Numbered from the stretch's first letter, positions 20,991 through 31,922 are shown. The stretch: 64,000 bases of DNA from Notolepis coatsorum (GCA_963971535.1 OZ020598.1:95173315-95237314); one strand, 5' to 3'. Notes: a model not told the origin generated them from the sequence alone. Translations and numbers: made by a program.

Positions 20991-21169
20991 GCCACTGTGG
21001 CGGGTAGAATGACGAAGTTACCCGCCACAGCCGAATTCTACAGTACAGAAACCAAATAAAATTGTATCAAGTCAACTGACAATGTGAATAGTATGAAAAC
21101 AATTTAAGATAAAAAAAAATAAATAAAAATCTCCTGCAAAATAAGCTGTGACCTGTTTTGACCTGCACC

Positions 21170-21272
21170 TCAAAGAATCGGAATTGAGAATCGTTTAGAA
21201 CAGGAATCTAAATGGAGAATCGGAACCGGAACCGGAATCGTTCAAATCCAAACGATGCCCAACCCTACAGTT
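21170..21272. repeat. End of a hAT-like element
   Basis: The sequence GGAACCGGAATCGTT... AAACGATGCCCAACCCTA matches the right end of a common fish hAT family whose inverse begins TAGGGTTGGGCATCG. The other end is not found nearby. Confidence 0.45.
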
Positions 21273-21554
21273 AAATGACCGTCACGGGGTGGAACCTTTT
21301 ATTTTGGCCTCGGCTTCCTGACTGGAAAACGTCGGTGCCGGATTGGTGTCGGGGCCCTCACGTGTCAAAAGCAAGTGCAAAAGCAAGCAAAGTCTGTTGG
21401 AAAAGATGCTCAAAAACGCCTGTCTACTTTGTAGAATAGCAGGTTCAATCCACCTAGCAGTGAATCAGTGGCGTGTTTGTTCACAGCTTAACGGCACGAA
21501 CGGTGAGACCTCCACCCTGGATCAGTCTGCCATCTTGAAGCTCACCCGCCATGT
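21273..21554. other. Unassigned spacer
   Basis: No recognisable motif. Confidence 0.4.
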
Positions 21555-22009
21555 AGTGTTGTAGTCGAGTCACTAAATCTCGAGTCAGAGTCTGAGTCCG
21601 AGTCACCAAAGAAGAGTCCGAGTCGAGTCCCCATTACCCTAGTCCGAGTCCAAGTCATCAAGGTTGAGTCCGCTCCACTCTGGTAGTCAAAGAGCTGACA
21701 TACAAATAAGAAAAATGTCTACATTAAACATAAATGACACAGCGGTCACCATTTCAAAGGGAGTTTATTTACTTTGTGACACAATAGCCAAACAAATGCA
21801 CTAGCCATCAATACTTATGCCATATGATTCGGGCCTATTACAATTCTTTTTGTATTTATCAATTAACAAGTCCGAGTCTGAGTCTGCACCTTCCGAGTCC
21901 GAATGCAGGCAATGCTTGAGTCCAAGTCCAAGTCTGAGTCATCAGTACTCAAGTCCAAGTCGAGTCACGAGTCCTGAAAATCCATCCAGGACTCGAGTAC
22001 TACAACACT
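21555..22009. mobile_element. Non-autonomous DNA element with AGTGTTGTAGT termini
   Basis: The left end is AGTGTTGTAGTCGAGTCAC and the right end is its inverse, GACTCGAGTACTACAACACT. The interior is made of GAGTCCGAGTC-type repeats typical of a widespread fish element. The flanks share only CCATG, so a target duplication is uncertain. No transposase. Confidence 0.7.
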
Positions 22010-22054
22010 GACCATGCTCCTATACCAGCATGGGAGGAACATAGGGCCAGACCT

Positions 22055-22829
22055 GGTCGCGTGTACCACTTCCGCAACGGATTTGATTTCCGGGGTTGCC
22101 CTGATTGGCCGCGACGGCCGCGTGACACGCCGCGGCCCCGCCCCGCGGCAGCCCCAGACGCGGCAGCAAGTGCAGAGCTGTTTAATCACTTTTCCCACTG
22201 CGTTACCAGTGGCGCGACGCTGGAGTTCACTTCGCCTTGCTGAATTAAAGAATGAATAAGTTAAACGTGTCAATTCAGCAGTCAAAGTGTACTGTATAAA
22301 TCTAACTTCATTAGACAGCCGACGTACGGCTCTCTTGTCCATTAATGGATATATAATGGATATTTTATTTATCTGCCACCGTGGTGTAATGGTTAGTCCT
22401 CAAACCTCTCACGCGGACGACCCGCGTTCGGAATCCCCACTTTTTCTATTTCTTATATTTTTTTTGCCATGTAAATGCTTCAATCTGGTGCACTTTGAGA
22501 GCTATATAAAGAATGAGGGCCTCATTCTTTATATAGCTCTCAAAGTGCACCAGATTGAAGCATTTACATGGCAAAAAATAAATAAAAATTAGAAAAAGTG
22601 GGGATTCGAACGCGGCGTCGCGCCACTGGTAACGCAGTGGGAAAAGTGATTAAACAGCTCTGCACTTGCTGCGACGTTGAAGTGCGAAAGCGGCAGTGAA
22701 ACACAGCAGCCCTGGCGTTGCCGCGTCTGGGGCTGCCGCGGGGCGGGGCCGCGGCGTGTCACGCGGCCATCGCGGCCAATCAGGGCAACCCCGGAAATCA
22801 AATCCGTTGCGGAAGTGGTACACGCGACC
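22055..22829. repeat. Foldback (large palindrome), ~775 bp
   Basis: The outer arms 22055-22220 and 22615-22829 are inverted copies; the right arm holds a ~49-bp insertion. An inner, almost perfect palindrome of about 94 bp per arm is centred near 22518 (arms ~22423-22516 and 22519-22613). About 200 bp of the left side (22221-22422) has no partner. The arms are CpG-rich (GCCGCGGGGCGGGGC-type sequence). The left arm begins close to the end of the neighbouring AGTGTTGTAGT element. Confidence 0.85.
22377..22440 (+). pseudogene. tRNA-Glu(CTC)-like sequence or SINE head
   Basis: It has a perfect A-box TGGTGTAATGG at 22382 and an anticodon-arm-like CCTCTCACGCGG. The B-box is spoiled by one extra base (GTTCGGAATCC), and a T5 run, a possible Pol III terminator, follows. 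On the minus strand the inverted partner at 22600-22613 has the intact B-box GTTCGAATCC. The acceptor stem does not pair convincingly, so this is a tRNA-derived pseudogene or SINE head and not a tRNA gene. Confidence 0.5.
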
Positions 22830-22980
22830 TGGTCACCTGCTCAGCCCGACCTGGTCACCTGATCAACCAGTCCACAGGGCGAGGCAGGCAGCTTGGGTCT
22901 CCCCATGATTAGTTCACATTACTCACAGCTGTGCATGACCATCTTGCTAAATAGTCAACTGGCTCTAGTCCTATAGTCAG

Positions 22981-23142
22981 CATTGATTGATTGATTGATT
23001 GAAAACTTTATTAACAGATTGCAGAATGGGTACAATACAGTACGGCTCAAAGTCAATACACACAATTGTTAAGGGGATGCAGACCAGAGAAAGACTTTTG
23101 TCTTGTTTACATCAGGGTCCTCCATTTTCAATTCATAATGCC
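22981..23142 (-). repeat. LINE 3' end, minus strand
   Basis: It begins with a (TTGA)n tail and contains the reverse complements of the CATTCTGCA and CTGCATCCCCTTAAC blocks, like the copy at 57660. Confidence 0.88.
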
Positions 23143-23789
23143 ACATAGCACAGCCATAGGGCAGGGAAGAAAGGGGTATTCCATATAGCAATCCTGCCAA
23201 CCTGTGACCATAACATCACATTTAATTATTTTCTCTGAATAATGTTTCTCTGGCTTAAATGTGTAACTGCTTTCAGGAAATGCTCTCTCTTTCTAAACCA
23301 GTGATTCTCAAACTGTGGAGTGCAAGCAAATCGGGAGACATTTTCTGCTGTGTGTTAATCTGCATGACTATTAAAGACTTCTTAACTTGCATAAGTATTC
23401 CTACAAATTTGCCACAGAACGTGGTTGCATGAAACATTTATGAAAAGCTGGCAGTAATAATTGCTGGTAGCACTGACAAGCACTTTGCATTAATCTGTTT
23501 TTGTTTGCTGCAAATATGCCATAATTAACATAGATCTAAAGTGCTGCACCAACTCAAGCTCTTAAAAAGATAAACTCACACTCAAAGTGATCAGGGTGGC
23601 TCTTGATATTAGGCTAGTTAGCAAAACATATAATCCTCCTGTAAAACCTCACTTTCCCTCTCAACCCAAATGCACTTTAAAAGACAGAATTACTGGTAAA
23701 CGGAAAAAGAACATTTCTGCCATAAGCGAAACCGGAGCTTCACGGTTTTCAGAGGTCTATCGGTCTGTATTACTGTATTAAAAACCTTT
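23143..23789. other. Mostly unassigned; possible hAT terminus
   Basis: CAGTGATTCTCAAACTGTGG at about 23299 resembles the hAT terminus seen at 27637, but no matching right end is found. The rest holds no recognisable motif. Confidence 0.4.
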
Positions 23790-23794
23790 GTCTC

Positions 23795-25402
23795 TGTTAT
23801 GGTTTGTAACCGACCCCAATTGCACAACACAAGACAGGTATGAGGGTAAGCCAAGAAACGGGCATTTATTGAACAAAAGGAAAACCGGCACTGACCCTTT
23901 AAGGGAGAAACACAAAATACTGGAATAACAAGAGGGGAAAAGTACAGTGCCTTTAAGAGGCGAGCTGGCTAAGGGGAAGGCAAGGGAAGGCTAAGGGAAA
24001 ACAGGGCCGGAGCAAGGGAAGGCTGGAAACAGGGAGGAACTAGGAGGACCGGACGGGAGGACTAGGAGGAACTAGAGAGGGGAGAACTAGGGACAAAAGC
24101 CTGTGGAGGCGGGCTGGGGACAGGGAGGACTGGGAAAGCAGGTGGGAACATCAGGGCCGCTCTGCAGACCTCTCTCGGCAGATCTCCGAGGTGGGTAGAC
24201 GGGGCCGAGAGGGAGAGAGGAGAGGGTTAGAGTACAAAGGGGGAAAACAGAGCAGGTGCAGGAGAGGTGACTAGTCCAAATACAAAAGTTATCAAAGTGA
24301 AACAATCTTCGTGTAAAAAACACACAGTGAGCAAAGTTCCAAAAAACAATCCAAATGAGAATAATATCTTCGGTGTGAAACAAACACACAGTGGGAGATG
24401 TAAAGTCCAAAAAATATAAACCCAGTGAAAACAAACAAAGGCACACGCTGGGTGAGTGACTGTCTGATTAAAAAGGTGGTAATCTTCAGTGTTATAGTAA
24501 CACACGAAAACGGAATTGATCAAGACAGTCAATAAAAACTCACCCAGACGCTTGTGCGCAAAGAGCGCTGGAACAGCAGCGGGGCGAGAGCGTCGCCACC
24601 GGGGAGCCGGCTGTCCGAGCGGAGGTCAGAGTGGTGCGCCACAGCTTGGAGTGCGCGCCGGTACAGAGAGACGCATCAGGAGTGCGTCTGCGTGGAGGAG
24701 CGTGCCAAGCTCGGAGGTCTGGATGATGCGCGTCAGCTGGGAGTGCGCGCTGGTACGGAGGAGCGTGCCAAGCTCGGAGGTCTGGATGATGCGCGTCAGC
24801 TGGGAGTGCGCGCTGGTACGGAGGAGCGTGCCAAGCTCGGAGGTCTGGATGATGCGCGGGCGTCTGCAGCGCGGAGGTCTGGATGTGCATCAGGACGACT
24901 GCTGCGCGGGGGTCTGAAGTGGATCACTGGAATACCTCCCGTGGAAGTCTAGGGAGCGCAGTCCAGTCTCCCCCTCAGGCAACGGCGACAGGAGGCGAAG
25001 GCTGGAGCAACATCTTTACGCCGGAGATAAAAACAGCATAGACCGAACAGAGGACCTCCCGAGGGAGTCTTGATGAAAGAGCATATGATACCGAATGTTA
25101 CGGCATGTTACAACACAACCCCACGAGGAACAGAGTGGAAGAGCCAGGTATTTAAAGCCCACAGGGGAACTAATTAGAATGCACCACAGGTGCGAGAGGT
25201 AATTGATAATCGAACTAAAAGTGTGAGTTCGGCACCAGACCAATCAAACACATAATGACAGGTAGTACAGGTGTGGCCACTGAGAGAAAACGAGAGTAAA
25301 GAACGAGAGGGTGGGGGCTAGTGAGAGTGAGTGAGAAGGGAATTCCTAAACAGTAGGCTAAAAGGAAGGAAAGAGTAGGTGAGCAGCGGACAAAACCTCA
25401 CA
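23795..25402 (-). mobile_element. Solo LTR (Gypsy-like), 1.6 kb, with 5-bp TSD
   Basis: Read on the minus strand it begins TGTGAGGTTTTGTCCG and ends AACAAACCATAACA-like, closely resembling both ends of the Gypsy 1 LTR at 28746-29519. The identical 5 bp GTCTC flanks it at 23790-23794 and 25403-25407. There is no gag or pol, so it is the product of LTR-LTR recombination. The interior contains a 63-bp tandem repeat (24692-24880). It is about twice as long as the Gypsy 1 LTR, so it belongs to a related but different family. Confidence 0.85.
24692..24880. repeat. 63-bp tandem repeat, ~3 copies
   Basis: The unit contains GTGCCAAGCTCGGAGGTCTG and GATGATGCGCG. It lies inside the solo LTR and produces repeats in several spurious frames. 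Confidence 0.92.
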
Positions 25403-25407
25403 GTCTC

Positions 25408-25631
25408 ATTGTTCACAGTACTGTTCTCACAGTGCTGTAGTTACAGGAGCATTGAAGAGATGATGACCATGTTTTATTCTGACGACCAATTTTTGCAGTG
25501 AAATTGAGTGACAAACCCCTTTGATATTTTGTGTGCAGTGTGTTGCGTATAGAATAGATTTCACAAACTACTTCTCTCAATGATCACCTAACATTTTGCA
25601 TTTGTTCTGTGACCACCCCAGTATTCAACAT
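25408..25631. other. Unassigned spacer
   Basis: Nothing recognisable. Confidence 0.4.
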
Positions 25632-26260
25632 TTTCATCTTATAATAATATAACTGTATTTATATAGCACCTTTCATACATGGATTGCAGCTAGGGATGCT
25701 CGATATTGGCTTTTTTACCGATACCGATATACCGATATTGTCCAACTCTTAATTTCCGATACCGATATCAACCGATACCGATATATGCAGGGTCCCCCCC
25801 CCCCCCCCAAAAAACTGAATAATTTCAGGTAATTAACATTAGGCCTACATATCTCTTGTTGTGGAATTAACACAACATTATGCATACTTTTGACAATAAA
25901 TACAATCAGAATTTGTTCTTACTTGCTTGCCTGGCTAAATAAAAGAAAAATAATAATAAATACATTTAAAAAAGAAAATTGAAAACCGATACCAATATTT
26001 TCCGATATCACATTTATATGCCAATATCAGCCGATAATATCGGACATCCCTAATTGCAGCTCAAAGTGCTTCACAGCAAATAGTATAAAATGAACATAGG
26101 CATAAAATGTGCATACAGTTGACAGAATAAAAGCAATGCATGAAGTACAGACATAAGAATAGGTATACAAGACAATAAAAGTAGTGCAATGTAGAAAGTG
26201 CAGACATAAGAATAAGAATAGGCATAAAATAAGTACAATAAGTACAGTGTTGCTCAAAGC
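25632..26260 (-). repeat. LINE 3'-end-like repeat, split by a hAT element
   Basis: GTATTTATATAGCACCTTTC then, after the hAT insertion, GCTCAAAGTGCTTCACAG is the inverse of a common fish LINE 3' UTR end. Downstream it is A-rich with repeated ACATAAGAATAGG blocks. Confidence 0.55.
25691..26052. mobile_element. hAT non-autonomous element with 8-bp TSD
   Basis: The termini are TAGGGATG and CATCCCTA, extended by imperfect inverted repeats built on CCGATA and TATCGG. The 8-bp ATTGCAGC is present on both sides (25683-25690, 26053-26060), the TSD length typical of hAT. It contains a C-run and an A/T-rich centre. No transposase is encoded. Confidence 0.9.
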
Positions 26261-26937
26261 ATGTGGACCCCCCCCGGAATAGCCAGTCCCCCAATCACCC
26301 CACACATCAATCCCCACCACAAAACGCAAACAGCCCGCGCGCCACTCACACCACCATCCACAATGACGGGAGTGCTCACCCTGCAGGATCTTATATGTAT
26401 GTCGTGAGATTCATTGCCCTCATAGACAGGGGTGCAGTCGTAATATGGGCGGAGGCCAAACGGTATCCTATTATTATGCAAAGTCTAGGCACTTATCACC
26501 TAGACTTTGCATAATAATAGGATGCGCGCACTTCGAAGCCCAAACGCCGTTTGACCGCGGTTGCCCAGCACTGCACCACTGCTCATAGAGATGGTCGAGG
26601 TGACACCTACAGTAGATAATTCACAATACCAAGGTAATTGATTGAAATTCCTTTCTCATAGTGTAAAGAGTGCTTCTTTGTACCTCTCTAGACTGACCAC
26701 AACTGTTATCTCAGAAATACAACTCATTGCCCTTCCTCCATTAACCTCCTTTTCCCTCCAGGTCAAACATCCCACGCCTCTGATTAACAAGGTTCTCCCT
26801 CACCCAACAACTAGTAAGTGTGTTATAAGAGTAGTTTAGCCCTAATCAAATATAGCTCAAGATTATATAATTTGATGGTGAATTCCATAGCCACAGGAAG
26901 GGAGTGAGGGAGTGGCAGTGCCCCCTAGTTTATTATT
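26261..26937. other. Unassigned, with one short perfect hairpin
   Basis: The only structure is an inverted repeat with 24-bp arms at 26466-26489 and 26499-26522 (CCTATTATTATGCAAAGTCT and its inverse) around a 9-base loop. No gene is recognised. Confidence 0.6.
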
Positions 26938-27130
26938 GATCAATCAAGAATCAAGAGGTTTATTTGTCACATACATACCAGGGCATACAGTGAAATATGG
27001 GTGGTCATGCCTGCATCGATTGTGCAATAATACAATAATAAAATAGACATAGAAAAAAAACAGGTAAGACATAAGATGTGCATGATAAAAATAGACATAC
27101 TAAATTCCTGAGAAGGCACTGGTTCCTATG
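26938..27130 (-). repeat. L2-like 3' end, minus strand
   Basis: CAAGAATCAAGAGGTTTATT, TTGTCAC and ACAGTGAAAT are the inverse of the L2-type 3' UTR also seen at 38270 and 39283. The right limit is uncertain. Confidence 0.6.
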
Positions 27131-27636
27131 TACACTACTATACAATATACAATTTTAACTCCGTCATTATGTTATACTTACTATATCTAAACTATACTAT
27201 ACAAGAACCACATCTGATCAGGGAATTACAGAGATATAACACGCTAGGCGATAACTGACAGTGTGAATGCAGCATAAAGTAGGCTAATGGGTTATTCAAA
27301 TATGCTGTCAGCGCAGACTGTATCTATATTATAATAAATTATTTCCCTCTGTGAATATTTTCAATGCTGGACATGTCTGATGTCTGGAAATTGATTCTGC
27401 TTATGTGCAACAGCTTGGACATGTCAAGTTTAGTTAGTTTGTGGACTAAGCTGTTGAACGCAGTTTGCTGCAGCTGTTCCTTAGCCGATAGTCCCTCCCA
27501 GGCACGTGCAGAGATAGGGCCCATGTGCAGAGATAGGGCCCATGTGCAGAGATAGGGCCCATGGGGGGCTTAAGCCCTTCTGCCCTTCTGCCCTCAGAGT
27601 AAAAAAGTGAATTTTTTTTAATGGCGGATGGCAGTG
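27131..27636. other. Unassigned; short tandem repeat
   Basis: A 19-bp unit, TGCAGAGATAGGGCCCATG, occurs three times at about 27507-27563. The remainder has no recognisable content. Confidence 0.6.
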
Positions 27637-28026
27637 CAGTGGTTCTCAAACTTTTTACACCAAGTACCACCTGAGAACGTAGCTGGCTCTCCAAGTACCA
27701 CCATATGACCGGCGTTAAAATACAGTCTATTCAGCTATGCGCAGTTCACGCAGGAGGCAAATGTATTTCTAATACCATTATGTATTGTTAACTTTTGTCA
27801 GACACAGCCACAATGTACAAAGGGATAGCACTAGAACTAGCAAACGCTTCCACACAACTCATACAATGCAAGGGGCATTGAGAACATAATAACTAACATT
27901 CTCACATAGCAAGTGAGAAAATTAAGAATAACTGTATTTCAGCAAATGTACTTAATTCTCTCTATATCTCTCTCTCTCTCTCTGTCTGTCTCTCTCTTTC
28001 TCACACAGCAAGCGATTGTCCATCAT

Positions 28027-28171
<145 letters not shown>

Positions 28172-28551
28172 TATTTTGTTACAAAAACTTAATTTCCTGC
28201 ATTCTGGTGCAGGAATTTTTGAATTTTTACCCTTTAAATGCCAGTGTTTGTGATGGGCATCACAAATTATTGTAAAAAAGAAAAGAAAACACATATTCAA
28301 TACTTTTTTTAATGTTTACCCTTTAAATGCCAGTTTGTGTGATGGCATCACAAATTATTGTTAAAAAAAACACACAAAAAGTAAAATATTTTCAAGTTGA
28401 AGTTGAATTAAAGATGTATGACTGTTTATACTGCATTACTCTCTGTCACAGTGATCTCCTGGTTGTTCCCCACTTAGGTTATCTAACTATCGCGCCTCTG
28501 CAACCAGAAAAACTGGCCTGGCCTGCTTCTAAGTTCAGTGGCCTGACTGCA

Positions 28552-28660
28552 AAAATAAATTGTACTGGATGTTTACTGTTAATGCTTGTGTGTCTAATTT
28601 GATGTTATGTTTAAAAAATAATAAAAAAAAAATATTAAAAAAAAAAGAAAAAAAAATTGC
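28552..28660 (+). repeat. L1 3' UTR end with A-rich tail
   Basis: TTACTGTTAATGCTTGT, then GTCTAATTTG and AAAAAATAATAAAAA, match 19628-19720, the end of the L1 relic. Confidence 0.6.
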
Positions 28661-28745
28661 TTTTTTGTAATGGTTTTCAAGTACCACCAGCAGTACCACC
28701 AAGTACCACTAGTGGTACGCGTACCACAGTTTGAGAACCACTGGG

Positions 28746-29519
28746 TGTGAGGATTGGTCCGATTCCGCACACTTCAAGGTACCAATCACCTTCGCGCACC
28801 TGAAGTGAGTTCTAATCAGCTCGGTGGAGCCCTTTATATACTCTGGTGTTCCTAACGTTCTGTGTCGGGTCGTTTTGGATTACCACTGGCTGCTGCTTGT
28901 TCCCTCCCATGTTGTACCTTGTCTGTTTTTCTCCAGGACGTCTATGGAAGTCGCCGCTGTTGCTTTTCTCTGTCATCCGTTGGATCTGTGCCTCGTTGCC
29001 CGCTTTGCGCAATTGCGCCTTGGTGAGTTTGGAACCTACTTTTTGGATACCCTGTTTTTCTTCGCATCTTCCTGACTCGGGACCTTTCTGTTTTTGTGTG
29101 TTTGGGTAACACTGAAGATTTGCCGTTTTTGTTTGTACTGGACTCAGCTAAACGTGTGTGTTGGTAACACTGAAGATTAAGTCACTTGTGTTTATACTGG
29201 ACTCAGCTAAAGGAGGACTGGACTGCCTTGTATTCCGTTGGCTTGTTTGTTGACAACTCTCTCTCTCTCCGTTCCTCCCCGAGTTGGATCTTCGAGTAGC
29301 TGCAGAGCCGCAGAGTCAGAGGCGCAACGCCACTGTGCCGTCTCTGCACCGAGACGAGCTGCAGAGCCGCAGGCTACTCTGCCAAGAACATTCCCCACTG
29401 TTGCTGTTTGTTGTCTTTTCTATTCCCTGTTATTTTGGAAATAAATACGCCCTGGTTTTTGGCTAACTCTGAACTACCTGTCTGTGCCGTGCTGTTGGGG
29501 TTGGTAACAAACCATAACA
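28746..29519 (+). repeat. 5' LTR of Gypsy element 1
   Basis: Begins TGTGAGGATTGG and ends AACAAACCATAACA (TG...CA). It contains a TTTATATA-type TATA element at about 28833 and AATAAATACGC near 29441, a possible poly(A) signal. Transcription would run rightwards into gag. Confidence 0.85.
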
Positions 29520-29532
29520 TTACGACCCGACC

Positions 29533-30654
29533 ATGTCGACCCCAGCCGACACAGACAGAGTTAGGGCAGCGTTGGCGGTCCAGATCCAGTTGACCAACGA
29601 CCACACCCAACAGTTAGGTGCGGCTGCGGCTGCTGTGCAGTACCTCCGGGCCCAGGTCCAGCCTATTCAAGATTCTCTTGACACTCTGGCCACCCAGCAG
29701 ACTACCCAGGGTAATCAGCAGGCTGATATTCTGCACCAGCTACAGGCTCTCAGTGCAGCATTTAACACCCTGCTTTTAACCCCACCTGTGCCAGGAGTTC
29801 CAGCCAGATCCCCACCCGCTGCCGCGACAGACCCCGCGCCTCCCGACCTCGCACCTCGGGAGCCCCGTCTCTCCAACCCACGTTTGTTCGACGGTAACTT
29901 CGAGGAGTGTGCCACGTTCATCATGCAATGTGAGTTGGTTTTCATTCATCAACCCAGCCGATTTACGTCAGAGGGAGCCCGAGTAGCCTACATGACTAAC
30001 CTGCTCACAGGCCGAGCAGCACAGTGGGTCACTGCTTCCTGGTCTATGAGGGCTGATTTTTGTTTCTCATACCCAGACTTCGTGGCAGAGCTCCGAAGGG
30101 TTTTCCACCACCCAGCTCGTGGCCAGGACCCGGGAGCTCGGCTGGGCACCTTCCGGCAGGGCAGTGGCAGTGTCACCGACTACGCGCTGGAGTTCAGACT
30201 AGCCGCAACCGAGAGCGGTTGGAATGATTGGGCGCTTCATCTCACCTTCCTGAGGGGGCTCAACGACGCGGTAAGGGACCAGCTCGCGACCCGAGAGGAG
30301 CCCGATTCTCTCGAGGGCCTAATCAGCCTCGCCATTCGCATTGACGGACGCCTCCGGGACAGGAGACATGAGAGAGCACGACTGGGACCCTCAGAGGTTC
30401 CCCAGACCCCCCGAACTCGTGAGCGTTCTGCTGACCGTCCTGCCCCCTCCGCGGCTGGTGGCCCTTTCCCCTCCCGAGCTGTGACCAAGGAGGAACCCAT
30501 GCAGCTGGGACGCACCCTCCTTAGCCCGGCTGAACGGGAGTCCAGGCTCAGGTCCGGCCTTTGTCTCTACTGCGGCCGGGATGGACACCGTATCTCCAAT
30601 TGCCCTACCCGGCCAAAAGACCAGGCTCGCCGGGACCCCGGGAGATCCTGCTGA
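29533..30654 (+). CDS. Gypsy 1 Gag, 373 aa
   Basis: Structural protein of the retrotransposon particle. The open frame starts at an ATG 14 bp after the LTR. Residues ~1-80 are Gln-rich and probably coiled-coil, ~80-110 are Pro/Ala-rich, and ~115-270 form the retrotransposon Gag domain (PRLFDGNFEE, LLTGRAAQWV, TDYALEFRLAA). A C-terminal CCHC zinc knuckle, CLYCGRDGHRISNC (C-x2-C-x4-H-x4-C), binds RNA. It overlaps the protease frame, which lies in another phase, so a frameshift would be needed to make Gag-Pol. The frame is complete; function is inferred from family. Confidence 0.9.
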   Translation: MSTPADTDRVRAALAVQIQLTNDHTQQLGAAAAAVQYLRAQVQPIQDSLDTLATQQTTQGNQQADILHQLQALSAAFNTLLLTPPVPGVPARSPPAAATDPAPPDLAPREPRLSNPRLFDGNFEECATFIMQCELVFIHQPSRFTSEGARVAYMTNLLTGRAAQWVTASWSMRADFCFSYPDFVAELRRVFHHPARGQDPGARLGTFRQGSGSVTDYALEFRLAATESGWNDWALHLTFLRGLNDAVRDQLATREEPDSLEGLISLAIRIDGRLRDRRHERARLGPSEVPQTPRTRERSADRPAPSAAGGPFPSRAVTKEEPMQLGRTLLSPAERESRLRSGLCLYCGRDGHRISNCPTRPKDQARRDPGRSC

Positions 30655-31908
30655 GCCGTTTTTCCTGTTCCCACACCCGTGCACCACCTAACCGTCTGAC
30701 GAGCGTCACCCTTGCCTGGGCCGACCAGCGGGCGACGGTGGGTGCACTCATTGACTCGGGTGCTGATGAGAGTTTCCTGGACGTTGAGTTTGCCACCCAG
30801 GCCAACATTCCACTTGAGGACCTCGAGAGGCCCTTGGAGGTTTTTGCGCTGGATCAGCACCGCCTGGCTGACATCATTCAACGCACCTGTCCTGTCCTCC
30901 TCACCATTGCTGGTAACCACGTTGAGAGACTCCAGTTTTTTTTACCAGATCCCCTCTTGTCCCAGTAGTCCTGGGTCAGCCCTGGCTCGCGCTGCATGAG
31001 CCCCACATCGCCTGGTCCTCCGGCACCATCAGGGGGTGGAGCTCCTCCTGTCATGCCCAGTGTCTTCAGGCGGCGTCCAGTCCTTCGCCCCGGAGTTCTC
31101 CTTGTGTGCCGCCCCCGGACCTCTCAACTATTCCCCCCCGAGTACCACGACCTCGGGGAGGTTTTCTGCAAGTCCCGGGCTCAGGCCCTTCCGCCTCACC
31201 GGCCTTACGACTGTGCCATCGACCTCCACTCAGGGGCCCCCCTTCCCGGCAGCCACCTCTACAGTCTGACCGTCCCTGAGAAGGCAGCGATGGATAAGTA
31301 CATCTCTGAGTCCTTGGCAGCAGGCCTCATTCGGCCCTCGTCCTCCCCGGTGGCGGCCGGTTTCTTTTTTGTTGGGAAGAAGGATGGAGACCTTCGGCCC
31401 TGCATTGACTATCGCCAACTCAACGAGATCACCATTAAGAACAAATATCCTCTTCTTCTCATGAACTCCACCTTCGAGCCCCTCACCCAGGCTACCGTCT
31501 TCACCAAGCTGGACCTCCGGAGTGCCTACCATCTGGTCCGTATCCGAGAGGGCGATGAATGGAAGACCGCCTTCAAGACTCCCAGGGGTCATTACGAGTA
31601 CCTGGTGATGCCGTTCGGCCTCACCAACGCTCCGGCGGTATTCCAGGCTCTCATGAACGACGTCCTCCGTGACATGCTCGAGGAGTTTGTGGTGGTATAC
31701 CTGGACGACATCCTCATCTTCTCCAAGACTCTCGAGGAACACGTCCAGCATGTCCGCCGTGTGCTGGAGCGCCTCCTCCACAATCGGCTCTTCGTTAAGG
31801 CAGAGAAGTGCCGTTTCCACTCCGACTCCGTCGATTACCTAGGCTTCATCGTGGAGAGCGGCCTGACCCGAGCTGACCCGAGCAAGATCCGGGCCGTAGA
31901 GGAGTGGT
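30650..31908 (+). pseudogene. Gypsy 1 Pol: protease and partial reverse transcriptase
   Basis: The protease has the aspartic active-site motif ALIDSGADESF near 30750. Two frame changes follow, at a T8 run near 30936-30943 and a C7 run near 31133-31139; they cancel, so RT returns to the protease frame. RT is then open from about 31140: [60 protein letters not shown], and the catalytic YLDD at about 31699. The frame ends at TAA 31908-31910 where the deletion joins LTR sequence. RNase H and integrase are absent. Confidence 0.88.
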
Positions 31909-31922
31909 AACAAACCATAACA

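Larger units (their letters stand above)
28746..31922 (+). mobile_element. Gypsy (Ty3-type) LTR retrotransposon 1, internally deleted
   Basis: The order is 5' LTR (28746-29519), gag, protease and RT up to about 31905. It then jumps directly to the last 17 bp of an LTR (GGTAACAAACCATAACA, 31906-31922). The rest of RT, RNase H, integrase and nearly all of the 3' LTR are missing. The junction lies at GAGTGG|GGTAAC-type microhomology, suggesting deletion. Gag is open and only two homopolymer indels disturb pol, so the copy looks fairly young. Confidence 0.9.

Noticed and set aside
22377..22440. Functional tRNA-Glu gene
   Set aside because: B-box disrupted by one extra base on the plus strand and no convincing acceptor stem; kept as a pseudogene or SINE head.
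24087..24532. Minus-strand frames with hydrophobic segments
   Set aside because: They lie inside the solo LTR, lack any recognisable domain and overlap in several frames.
24540..24952. Three overlapping open frames with internal repeats
   Set aside because: They come from a 63-bp tandem repeat inside a solo LTR; all frames are equally open and none has a domain.
31230..31820. 196-aa minus-strand frame
   Set aside because: Shadow of the conserved Gypsy reverse transcriptase on the plus strand.
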